Shown: positions 24,336 to 32,583 of the stretch, piece after piece
Layout: the number at the start of each line of letters is the position of its first letter
Position numbering within the stretch: the stretch's first letter is position 1
DNA from: Acetobacteraceae bacterium ESL0709
Lineage (GTDB): Bacteria; Pseudomonadota; Alphaproteobacteria; Acetobacterales; Acetobacteraceae
DNA length: 64,000 nucleotides
Reading direction: 5' to 3'
NCBI GenBank assembly: GCA_029433415.1
Contig: JAQTIA010000003.1
Location: 248,001 to 312,000, forward strand
The notes under the pieces: generated by a model
What the model was told of the DNA's origin: nothing
The model's database searches: none
The model's input: only the letters and a program-made list of their open reading frames with translations
Program-made: the position numbers and the translations under genes

Positions 24336-26779
24336 ATCGAAAACATGTAATCGGCCGTGGTATGCCTCTACGCCGTAGTAATCTGGATACAGATCAGATT
24401 ATCCCTGCACGGTTTTGCCTTTCGACTGAACGTTCAGGATTTGGTATTGGTCTTTTTGGTGATCTTCGGGAAGAAAAAGATTTTGTCCTGAATGATTCTA
24501 GATATGCAGGAGCCACCATTCTTGTGGCAGGGGCGGCTTTTGCAACGGGTTCATCACGAGAATATGCGGTATGGGCCATAAAGGATTTTGGCTTTAAGGC
24601 TGTTATTGCGGAAAGTTTCGGCGATATTTTTACCCGTAATGCCGTTATAAATGATCTGCTTCCCATAAAGGTAAGCGGTGAGGCATGTCTCGAAATGTGG
24701 AAGGAAATTGAAGAAAATCCAGGCACAAGGATTGATATTGATCTTGAGACAATGACTGTATCGACGGGGCATAAGAAATTTGCTGCGACGATAGAAGAAA
24801 GCCTGAAGCAGACATATATTTGTAATGAAGATCAAATTGAGCGCAATTTCAGATATATTGATACAATAGATGCTATTGCCGAAAAACGGCATGGACGTCT
24901 GGCGAGAGATACTTCGCCATTTTCTGCGTTCCCTTTTGCAATTGCAATTATTGGGAGCGGACCGCGCGGCGTATCAGTGCTTGAAAGGCTGGTTGCACGT
25001 CTCATTGAAGATAAGGATCATTTACCGACTGAGATTTATCTCATTGATGACGGCTTTGTCGGCACTGGCCGTATCTGGAGAACCGATCAATCCGATGTCT
25101 ATATTATGAACACAATCGCATCGGAGATTTCAGCTTTTTCTGGGCCGTGGAGTAAAGGTGAAGAAATACGTCCGGGTCGTGGTCCGTCATTTGCCCAATG
25201 GCTTGAATTAACGACGGGAGATTTCTACGCTTATGGTGGCTATGCGCCCCGGGCCAAATATGGAGAGTATCTCCTTTTTGTCCTTGATACGGTTGAAAAT
25301 TACCTGCCAAAGCATGTTCAGTTAATCAAACTTGATGACAGGGTTATCGATTTGATAGAAGAGGATTCTGGCCAGACCCTGACTCTACAAAAACACGGGA
25401 CACTGCGTGTTTCTGCTTCTGTTATCGCTACGGGGTATCAGCAGACATTGCCAACGTCTTTCGAGCGTCCGCTGATTAAAGCATCAGAAACTTTTCCCGA
25501 ATTTACCTTCATTGAAGGAGAATCTGCTGCAGATATGCCGCTTGATACAATTGCTGCTGGCGAGACTGTGGGAATGATTGGTCTTGGTCTGTCATTTTTG
25601 GATATAGCATCCGAGCTGACTATTGGGCGTGGTGGAGCGTTTATTGAGTCAGAAAATGGGATACTTTCTTATCAGGCCAGCGGTCGTGAACCAAAAATCA
25701 TTGCTGGTTCTCGTTCAGGAATGCCAATATTGCCGCGCGGACGAAACCAGAAACCTTTTGATTACGAATACCATCCGGTAATTTTCACGCAGTCTCGTGC
25801 TGCTGAATTAAGGACGAAAGGCCTCTTGCATTTTGACCGTGACTGTCTCCCGCTTATTGAGGCAGAACTTACACTTGTTCACGCTGAAACGCGTTTGCGC
25901 GCTAAGGCTGGAGATGCTGCTGCTTTTGCATTGCGTCAGGAAGTGGCTGCCAATCTCATCAGGTCAGCCTCTGATGTAGCGGCCATAGCGCGTGAGCATG
26001 GACTTGATGATCCAGTGATCATTGATCTGAAAGCTCTGGCATCTCCTTTTGCAGGTTGCCATTTCTCATCTAGGAGGGAGTTCACTGCAGAGCTGGAGCG
26101 TCGCCTGGAAGATGAATATAAGGAAGCAGCCATAGGCAATATTGACTCGCCAATGAAAGCTGCTCTTGATGTTCTCCGTAATACGAGGTCTGTCATCAGA
26201 ACGTTGGTCGATTTCGGTGGGCTGGATCCTCATTCGCACAAGACCGAGTTTATGGGGTGGTTTTCTCCCGCTACAAACTTCCTTTCTGCTGGTCCTCCAT
26301 TGGAACGTATTCGTCAGTTACTGGCATTGATGGATGCCGGAATTGTCGAGATTGCTGGTCCGAATGTACAGTTTAATGTTGACTATTCCACGCGAACGGT
26401 CACCGTATCATCACCCGTGGTATCTGGCTCTGCAGTAGCAGTCAGTAAGGTGATTGACGCTCGTATTCCGGTCATTGATCTTGGACGGGATCGTTCTCCG
26501 TTTATGCGTGCTTTACAGGCACGAGGTATATTCCAGTCCTTTATAGCAGGGTATGGAACAGACGAAGCCTTTGATACTGGCGGTGTTTTTGTTACGCAAA
26601 GCCCATTTCATCCTATTCGTTCCGATGGAACAATTGCTGAGAGACTGTTTGTTCTGGGGATGCCCACTGAACATATTCGCTGGTTTATGCAATCAGGGAG
26701 CAGTAGGCCAACCAAGTGGATTGATTTTATGATTGATGCTGACGCGATTGCCGCTGCTGCGATTGGGGCAAGATGTTGA
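24332..26779 (+). CDS. LeuD fused to FAD/NAD(P)-binding flavoprotein
   Basis: An 815-aa two-part protein. Residues 1-190 are a LeuD-like small subunit ('SNLDTDQIIPARF', 'FATGSSREYAVWAI', 'NAVINDLLPI'). From about 200 comes an FAD/NAD(P)-binding enzyme of the NAD_binding_9 type, with 'IAIIGSGPRGVSVLERL' (dinucleotide fold, G208-x-G210-x-x-G213), 'GVGRIWRTDQ'-like and 'MIGLGLSFLDIASELT' (second nucleotide motif near 395). The frame is continuous through the join and ATGA overlaps LeuC. LeuD alone is about 200 aa, so the fusion is real unless the assembly is wrong. It may couple dehydratase output to a redox step, replacing or adding to a LeuB-type dehydrogenase, which is absent here. Confidence 0.8.
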   Translation: MNRKHVIGRGMPLRRSNLDTDQIIPARFCLSTERSGFGIGLFGDLREEKDFVLNDSRYAGATILVAGAAFATGSSREYAVWAIKDFGFKAVIAESFGDIFTRNAVINDLLPIKVSGEACLEMWKEIEENPGTRIDIDLETMTVSTGHKKFAATIEESLKQTYICNEDQIERNFRYIDTIDAIAEKRHGRLARDTSPFSAFPFAIAIIGSGPRGVSVLERLVARLIEDKDHLPTEIYLIDDGFVGTGRIWRTDQSDVYIMNTIASEISAFSGPWSKGEEIRPGRGPSFAQWLELTTGDFYAYGGYAPRAKYGEYLLFVLDTVENYLPKHVQLIKLDDRVIDLIEEDSGQTLTLQKHGTLRVSASVIATGYQQTLPTSFERPLIKASETFPEFTFIEGESAADMPLDTIAAGETVGMIGLGLSFLDIASELTIGRGGAFIESENGILSYQASGREPKIIAGSRSGMPILPRGRNQKPFDYEYHPVIFTQSRAAELRTKGLLHFDRDCLPLIEAELTLVHAETRLRAKAGDAAAFALRQEVAANLIRSASDVAAIAREHGLDDPVIIDLKALASPFAGCHFSSRREFTAELERRLEDEYKEAAIGNIDSPMKAALDVLRNTRSVIRTLVDFGGLDPHSHKTEFMGWFSPATNFLSAGPPLERIRQLLALMDAGIVEIAGPNVQFNVDYSTRTVTVSSPVVSGSAVAVSKVIDARIPVIDLGRDRSPFMRALQARGIFQSFIAGYGTDEAFDTGGVFVTQSPFHPIRSDGTIAERLFVLGMPTEHIRWFMQSGSSRPTKWIDFMIDADAIAAAAIGARC

Positions 26780-27189
26780 TCGGAAATGGCTGTCATGGAG
26801 AGGTCATTTTGATGAAAATACAAGCCTGAATTTTTCAGTTATCCTGGTTCCGATATTGTAATGATAATTCTTTGGAGCCGGGGTGTTACTGTCCAGACAG
26901 GGGCCATGTACAGGATGAATTATTTTATCATCCTGTACATGGATGTAAAAAGATTGAAAATTTTGGTGATGATATTAGCATGTCGGAATGTTGTTTTCTC
27001 TATTTCAGCGTGATCCGTGAGTGATTCAATATTCCGGGTAATTGGAATACTGGACACATTCATTTTGATGAAAATAAACTGATTTATTAATTTGGTTTAT
27101 TTTTATAAGGAATAAATTTTCTGATTAAAGAAATAAAAAATATAAATTTTAAATAGTCAGATAAATAGAACAGAGAAAGGAATAATTGA
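26780..27189. other. intergenic region with hairpin and direct repeats
   Basis: No gene. It holds a perfect 15-bp inverted repeat (CCATGTACAGGATGA at 26904-26918 and its complement at 26928-26942), possibly a terminator without a good T run. A 17-nt direct repeat, TCATTTTGATGAAAATA, occurs at 26804-26820 and 27060-27076, bracketing about 240 bp. Confidence 0.5.
26904..26942 (+). terminator. hairpin downstream of the cluster operon
   Basis: A 15-bp perfect stem with a 9-nt AT loop, 125 bp after the fusion gene stop. It is followed by A-rich rather than T-rich sequence on the plus strand, so termination may be weak; a protein-binding palindrome is the alternative. Confidence 0.45.
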
Positions 27190-27825
27190 TTGAGCTTGTT
27201 ACTTCCAAGTGTAGCATTTATGGGCAACCGGGGCGCGTTCGGCCATATTGCTGCAAGAAAACTGTTTCCCGACAGAGTTCTGAAACCTTGTAGCACGTTT
27301 GATGAATGTTTCAGTTCCGTAAATAATAAGGAATGTTCTTGCGCTGTTCTTCCTTTTGAGAACTCCAGCGCAGGTCCTATCAACGAAGTACATCAACTTT
27401 TGAAGGAGCGAAAGTACCATATCGCTGGGGAGTATTTTCTTCCCGTTCATCATGTTCTTATGGCGTTGCCTGGCGTTCGCTTGAGTGACATCAAGCAGGT
27501 ATGGAGTCATCCGCAAGCTCTGATGCAATGCCGCAATACGTTGGCAAGATTGCATATAGCTCCGGTACCAGCACGCGATACAGCCACTGCTGCAATAGAG
27601 CTATATCGTTCAGGTAATCGGACTACAGGAGCAATTGGCTCTGAGCTATCGGCATCACTTTACGGGCTGAACATACTTCTTCGTAATGTGGAAGATGATG
27701 CACAGAATACGACCAAATTCGTTATTGTTTCATGCACTGCTGAGGCAGCTCACAGTCCTTTTTCTGGGAATATCCCACATAAAGAAATCACAAACTTTCA
27801 GGAAAAAATGCTTGGGCACAGTTAA
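27190..27825 (+). CDS. stand-alone prephenate dehydratase domain
   Basis: A 211-aa prephenate dehydratase catalytic domain, which turns prephenate into phenylpyruvate. Motifs in order are 'VAFMGNRGAFGHIAARKLFP', 'LPFENSSAGPINEVHQLL', 'HHVLMALPGVRLSDIKQVWS' with 'HPQALMQC', and 'NTTKFVIVS' at the active-site Thr (usually N-T-T-R-F). The C-terminal ACT regulatory domain with its Phe-binding motif is missing, so feedback inhibition by Phe is not expected. TTG start with AAAGGA upstream. It lies 410 bp after the cluster on the same strand and may supply phenylpyruvate to it. Confidence 0.8.
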   Translation: MSLLLPSVAFMGNRGAFGHIAARKLFPDRVLKPCSTFDECFSSVNNKECSCAVLPFENSSAGPINEVHQLLKERKYHIAGEYFLPVHHVLMALPGVRLSDIKQVWSHPQALMQCRNTLARLHIAPVPARDTATAAIELYRSGNRTTGAIGSELSASLYGLNILLRNVEDDAQNTTKFVIVSCTAEAAHSPFSGNIPHKEITNFQEKMLGHS

Positions 27826-28060
27826 AGTCTGGATGTCTGTTTACGTATTCCAGTAATCAAAATGGCGCTTAATAAGCACCAAAATTTTAGCGCGAAAGCC
27901 AGATGGTTAAAAGGTTTTCGCGCCATACAGTATGATTATAGTATAGAACGGATTGTAGATACGTTAAAATGGGACGTAATAAATTTTCTCGTAATATAGA
28001 TGTGCATCTGTTTTGTTTCTGTAACATTTTTTTAAATTACAGTCCGAATTCGTTCGTGGA

Positions 28061-28297
28061 GTGTATAAAAATTTCTCGGACAAGGAGGAGCACAAAAAAT
28101 CCCTGAATGTTATTTCACACCAAGTGCTGTTAGAACTTAGTCAAGTTAGAATCAGCAACAATATGTATGACGTCCTGAAAAGAGCAGGAGCAATAAAGGT
28201 GAAGAAGGATTCTATCATTCTGCCATTTGACCCTACTGATGAAGAGGATTTTGATGTGACGTCTGAAGCATTGGATGGGGCCAAAAAGCGTGGTTGA
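28061..28297 (+). CDS. hypothetical 78-aa ORF, possible antitoxin fragment
   Basis: GTG-start frame encoding an acidic protein ending 'FDPTDEEDFDVTSEALDGAKKRG'. In the next frame a helix-turn-helix-like remnant follows at 28303-28404. Together they resemble a YiaG-type antitoxin/regulator in which 'T-ALRA-RR-R' precedes 'LGLSQ-EFA', split by a frameshift. The first 55 residues match nothing I know. Confidence 0.3.
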   Translation: MYKNFSDKEEHKKSLNVISHQVLLELSQVRISNNMYDVLKRAGAIKVKKDSIILPFDPTDEEDFDVTSEALDGAKKRG

Positions 28298-28302
28298 TCC
28301 GT

Positions 28303-28404
28303 ATGACGCGGACGACATTGGGGCTATCCCAGCCTGAATTTGCTGTCGCTTACGTCAAGGTGATTGCACAGCATCCTGAAATGGTTGCGAAAGCTGTCGC
28401 CTGA
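28303..28404 (+). pseudogene. XRE/YiaG-type regulator remnant
   Basis: The short frame reads 'MTRTTLGLSQPEFAVAYVKV' followed by 'IAQHPEMVAKAVA'. The start ('LGLSQ-EFA') and end ('L-VI---PE-V--AL') match YiaG/HigA-like proteins, but the roughly 20 residues between helices 2 and 4 of the HTH are missing. It is therefore an internally deleted, non-functional gene. Confidence 0.45.
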
Positions 28405-29265
28405 TCATTTCTTTACCTTCGGGCGTGGCACAGCGTCAAAGGTAGTGGCCCATTGTCTGCCATCTGGGTAGCGGAATTGCCCAAGGTAATGTACGCCGAG
28501 ATCATGAACTCACCAGCGAAGAGAGAGAGCGGTTTCTGGGTTGTTGGACGTGTGCATAGAGATAGAGTTTCTTGCCTATCGACCCGAATTGCAGCTTGGG
28601 CACCGAAGGGACAAAGGGAGTGACAAAGAGGGTGAGGGACATATCAGTCCCCTCCCAGTTGCCGAAAGAGCTGAAGACCTTGCCCTGAGGTATAAGCCCG
28701 GCCTGTCGTGGCTTGGCAAAAGGCAGGCCATGCCACCAGGTTTATAATCCAACCCGCCTGACGTGCGTTTGATATAGCTGGAGAAATGGAGGTTATTTGC
28801 CGGGGAAGGAGTTATCACACGGTGATCGCCTCTTGGGTGTCCATTTCTTCCTTGTCTATATGTGTTTTAGACGCCTTTTGATAAGCTGTTTTTTAGTTAT
28901 TTTATGCGTATTTTTCGGGAAAAATGTGAAATGGAACGAAACGTCAAAACTTTTGGATAGTTTAGTTCACCTTTCGAGACTGGCTTTACAAGCGGATAAG
29001 TCGCAGGTGGAGGCCGTTTGCGCGCTGTCTTACTCGTAATCTTATGAGAGATTACCCAGAGAGACAGGGAAGGCCATAGAAAGTCTCATCACTACGGGTA
29101 ATTCGACCAGGGCTCAAGACAAACAAAAAAGGCAGATTATTCTGCTGGCCTGCGGCTGGTTCCAATTGGCCAAGAAAGTCGGTGTGATTTGCTGAACATT
29201 GAAGCAGTGCCTTTTGTGTCTCTAAGGTGCTGGGATAGTGGTGGTGACATTATTCTTGATGAAGA
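28405..29265. other. region of decayed sequence
   Basis: No intact gene. On the minus strand 'VHYLGQFRYPDGRQWATTF' ends at about 28410 after an in-frame stop, suggesting a broken gene. On the plus strand around 28940-29040 'LDSLVHLSRLALQADKSQVE' looks protein-like but is interrupted at 29039. I could not name either. The state fits a decaying mobile island beside an integrase. Confidence 0.35.
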
Positions 29266-30219
29266 TTGAAAGAAATATTTTCGTCCCGTAGAAATACAGC
29301 GAGCTATCAAAAAGCTAAACGCATTTTGTGTATTGGTCTCTATGGCGAAAGGGAAGCCATTACATTACTTGTAGAGGTGGCGGCTTATCTGGAAGCAGAA
29401 ACACGCCATCAGGCAACAAAAAACTATCTTTCCCGTTTGCTGGATTTTTTAAAGGATATGCGTGTAATAGACATTAATCAGGCAAAAGTTGATTCATCGC
29501 CAGCTACTAAAAAGAGAGCTGTGAATACTCCTATAAGTGCCTTATTACGCTTTGCGGTACAGCGTGGATGGTGTGATGTTCCAGTATTTGCTTCGATCAA
29601 GATTAAAGAAAAGTCGGTAACGTTCCTTTATCCGGGAGAGATAAGAATGTTGATTGAGATGGCAGCGCCTCATTTAGAGCCTTTATTGGTCTTTCTGGTC
29701 GGAACAGGTGCTCGTGCTTCAGAAGCAATAGAATTGGAATGGGAGCAGAGAGACCTCAGAGGTCGCATGGTCGTTCTGTGGCAAAAGTAAGAGAATGAAA
29801 GACGTGTTGATCTTTTGCCCGTCGTCATGAGTGCTTTGAATTCCATTACTCACATATCGGGAAAGGTTTTCAGGAATAATGTAGGTGAACCTTACTTGGA
29901 TACAGGGCGAACCAGTGGAGGTCAGTTCAAGAATGGTTGGTCTAGGGCATGCGAAAGGTCGGGGTTTCCAGGACGGTATCGTGTCTGGGTGCTCAAAGGA
30001 GAAATATGGGAGAAAAGGACATTTGTCCCAGAGATTACACCACATGCCTTACGACATACGTGGGCATCATGGCACTATTGCTTGCATCGTGATTTATTGC
30101 ATCTGAAACAGGATGGAGGGTGGAGTGGTATAAAAATGGTCGAACGCTATTCCAAGTTGGTCCCTGCTGCTTATGAAGCAGAAATCAGGGAGTTTCTCAG
30201 CGGCTCAATAAGGTCCTGA
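29266..30219 (+). pseudogene. tyrosine recombinase (phage integrase) with in-frame stop
   Basis: About 317 codons of a tyrosine recombinase interrupted once by TAA at 29788-29790 (…VVLWQK-stop-ENERRVDLLP). Catalytic elements surround the stop: Arg in 'GTGARASEAIELEW', 'HALRHTWASWHY' (H-x-x-R) and the Tyr nucleophile in 'KMVERYSKLVP'. Apart from the one nonsense codon the frame is intact, so the loss looks recent. It sits 180 bp from the 3' end of tRNA-Val, the usual place for an island integrase. Confidence 0.85.
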
Positions 30220-30400
30220 ATGGGACGCCCGAGACAATGAAAAACCCTAAATGCGCCTGTGTTTTTGTGCCACTCTTAATGGCAGATAATGATAAACAAT
30301 GGGAAATAACGTTAAACAAGAAAGGTTTTTGCAACCTTTTGACCGGGAGATTCTGACGCCCTACAATTCTTGCTTAACCGCCATTTTCTTGGAAACCAGA

Positions 30401-30475
30401 TGGTGGGCGCAACAGGGATTGAACCTGTGACCCCTACCATGTCAAGGTAGTGCTCTACCGCTGAGCTATGCGCCC
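30401..30475 (-). tRNA. tRNA-Val (GAC)
   Basis: Reading the minus strand: acceptor GGGCGCA pairs with TGCGCCC, then ACCA (CCA encoded). The D arm has AGCTCAGCGGTAGAGC, the anticodon stem CTACC/GGTAG holds loop TTGACAT (anticodon GAC, Val), and the T arm has GGTTCAATC. Its 3' end faces the integrase remnant. Confidence 0.95.
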
Positions 30476-30669
30476 TCGCCATCTGGTGAGGGTGTGTTTA
30501 TATAAGCTTTGGTTCGCTGACAAGAGCAAAAGTGCAAAATCTTTCCCTTTTTGACGCATATTTTTCAAGACTATGGGCAGGGAACCTATTTTAGTGGATT
30601 ATTTCTGTCATGATGGGTGAAATAGGTTATAAAATTGCCAGTGCCGTAAAAAGAGGAGGGGGATGATTT

Positions 30670-31464
30670 ATGAAACAGCCAGCGTACAGCGTTGAGCGTA
30701 TTCTTATCACCAATGATGATGGGTACGGGGCTCCCGGACTTGAGATTCTCAAGCAAGCGGCACAGTCTCTCGCGCGTGAGGTCTGGGTTGTTGCGCCGGC
30801 GAGTGATCAGAGTGGCGTTTCCCATAGCATCAGTTTGCATAATCCTCTTCGTGTGAAGCAGAAATCGCTCCATGATTATGCAGTAACGGGGACGCCAGCA
30901 GATTGTGTTGTCATGGGTGTGAAACATCTCATGAAAGGTCATCGACCTGATCTTATTCTCTCGGGGATCAATTCTGGCGCCAATCTCGGGGTCGAGACCT
31001 TGTTTTCTGGCACAGTCGGTGGCGCTATGACAGGGATGTTGCTGGATATTCCCTCTATTGCTTTAAGTCAGTGTTATGGGGAGCCATCGTCTTTACCATG
31101 GGACGTCGCCCGTCAGCATATAGTCCCCACAATTCAGCGGCTTCTGTCTTATCATGCGTCGCATCATGTCTGTTTCAATGTTAACTTTCCTGACTGTGAC
31201 GCAGGAGGTGTGAAAGGCCTGAGATGGACGACACAGGGGAAGGGACTATTGAATGGGGCGGCTGTCCAGGCTGAAATTGACCCCAGGAATAATGATTATT
31301 ATTGGGTCCGTTTGTTACACGCCGATAATAAGACGGAAGCAGATAGTGATATAAATTCGGAAACTTATAATCTGGCGAGGCATTATATCACAGTATCGCC
31401 CTTGCAATTTGAGCGCACAGATCACGCTGTTTTGCGTGAGCTTGAGACATTATCTCGCGCATAA
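30670..31464 (+). CDS. surE: 5'/3'-nucleotidase SurE
   Basis: SurE is a metal-dependent nucleoside monophosphate phosphatase. The 264-aa product starts 'ILITNDDGYGAPGLEILKQA', giving the metal-binding Asp pair, and contains 'VAPASDQSGVSHSIS', 'VTGTPADCV' and 'LSGINSGANLGVETLFSGTV', all family signatures. Length is normal (about 250-265). It stands alone between tRNA-Val and the dioxygenase gene, with a GGAGGGGG ribosome site. Confidence 0.95.
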   Translation: MKQPAYSVERILITNDDGYGAPGLEILKQAAQSLAREVWVVAPASDQSGVSHSISLHNPLRVKQKSLHDYAVTGTPADCVVMGVKHLMKGHRPDLILSGINSGANLGVETLFSGTVGGAMTGMLLDIPSIALSQCYGEPSSLPWDVARQHIVPTIQRLLSYHASHHVCFNVNFPDCDAGGVKGLRWTTQGKGLLNGAAVQAEIDPRNNDYYWVRLLHADNKTEADSDINSETYNLARHYITVSPLQFERTDHAVLRELETLSRA

Positions 31465-31656
31465 AATGGATTATTTCCAGTGAGGTAGGCCTTATTATAG
31501 GGGTTTCAGGGACAAAAGGGCGCGGTTTTATATTAAACAACTAAATAAAATAGTTTATAATAAAAATTATACAAAATTAATCGTTAAATAATTGACTTTT
31601 GCCGTTTGAAAGCAATTAATGGAGGGAGCTATCTCGTTTGCTCAGGAGCTCCGACC

Positions 31657-32583
31657 ATGAATTTTTCTGGAAAAAATAAAACTGACGAAAATTATAGTGA
31701 TTTAAGGTCGTATCATTATGGCTCGCAGAACTGGGAGATAGAAAGGCTTTCTCCCCATATAGGGGCGATTATTCGTGGTATTGACATGCGTGTTCCTCTC
31801 TCTGACACGTCAAAAGCGGAGTTAAGGGAACTTCTTCTGCGGCATCAAGTCGTTTTTATGCGCGATCAGGATCTGACACCTGCCCAGCAGAGAGACTTCG
31901 CCGGCTCTTTTGGGACACTTCACATTCATCCCGTTTTCCCGACCGTGCCGGATGTCCCGGAAGCTATCGTGCTGGATACGCAGCAGAATGATCTTAAGGA
32001 TAATGCCTTGTGGCATACAGATGTCACATTTTCAGAGACGCCGCCTATGGGGGCGGTCCTGATGGCGCGTAAATTGCCGCCAACGGGAGGGGATACGTTA
32101 TGGGCAAGTGCCAGCGCTGCTTATGAGGCTCTTTCTCCGGGCATGAAAGCATCTCTTGAAAATCTGACAGCCCTTCATGATTTTACGCGTTCCTTCCCAC
32201 TTTCCCGCTTTGGACGAACGGAAGAAGAGCGTAATGGATGGATGAAAACGCGAAACGAGCACCCTCCTGTTGAGCATCCCGTTATCCGCATTCACCCGGA
32301 AACAGGGAAACGCGGGTTGTTTGTCAATGAAGGGTTTACAACGGAAATTTGTGGTCTGGAGCATGACGAAAGCCAGGCTCTCCTTGCGTTTCTTTTCAGG
32401 CATCTTGCCCGCCCGGAATTTCAGGTCAGGTGGATCTGGCGGGAAGGGGATGTTGCCTTTTGGGATAATCGTATTACACAGCATTATGCCGTTGATAATT
32501 ACCGCCCTCATCACCGGATTATGCATCGTGTCACCATTATGGGCGATAAACCTTTTGGACCGTCAGAAAGCGCTATTTCATGA
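31657..32583 (+). CDS. TauD/TfdA-family Fe(II)/2OG dioxygenase
   Basis: A 308-aa alpha-ketoglutarate-dependent dioxygenase, the family of taurine dioxygenase and related enzymes that release sulfite or hydroxylate small acids. It has 'WHTDVTFSETPPMG' (H-x-D), 'GGDTLWAS' and the distal 'QHYAVDNYRPHHRIMHRVTI' with His and Arg. The start is placed at ATG 31657, which has AGGAGCT upstream; a TTG further out is less likely. The stop overlaps the permease ATG, so the two are coupled. The substrate is probably an amino-acid- or sulfonate-like compound brought in by that permease. Confidence 0.82.
   Translation: MNFSGKNKTDENYSDLRSYHYGSQNWEIERLSPHIGAIIRGIDMRVPLSDTSKAELRELLLRHQVVFMRDQDLTPAQQRDFAGSFGTLHIHPVFPTVPDVPEAIVLDTQQNDLKDNALWHTDVTFSETPPMGAVLMARKLPPTGGDTLWASASAAYEALSPGMKASLENLTALHDFTRSFPLSRFGRTEEERNGWMKTRNEHPPVEHPVIRIHPETGKRGLFVNEGFTTEICGLEHDESQALLAFLFRHLARPEFQVRWIWREGDVAFWDNRITQHYAVDNYRPHHRIMHRVTIMGDKPFGPSESAIS

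Noticed and set aside
24394-24892. Antisense ORFs under the LeuD domain
   Set aside because: No domain, no ribosome site, and they overlap conserved coding sequence.
30401-30475. Duplicate of the tRNA-Val 3' end as the distal attachment site within this window
   Set aside because: Reading by eye found no matching stretch; the far end may be outside the window or eroded.
31606-31656. TTG-initiated N-terminal extension of the TauD-family enzyme
   Set aside because: The ATG at 31657 has a better ribosome site and matches the usual family start.
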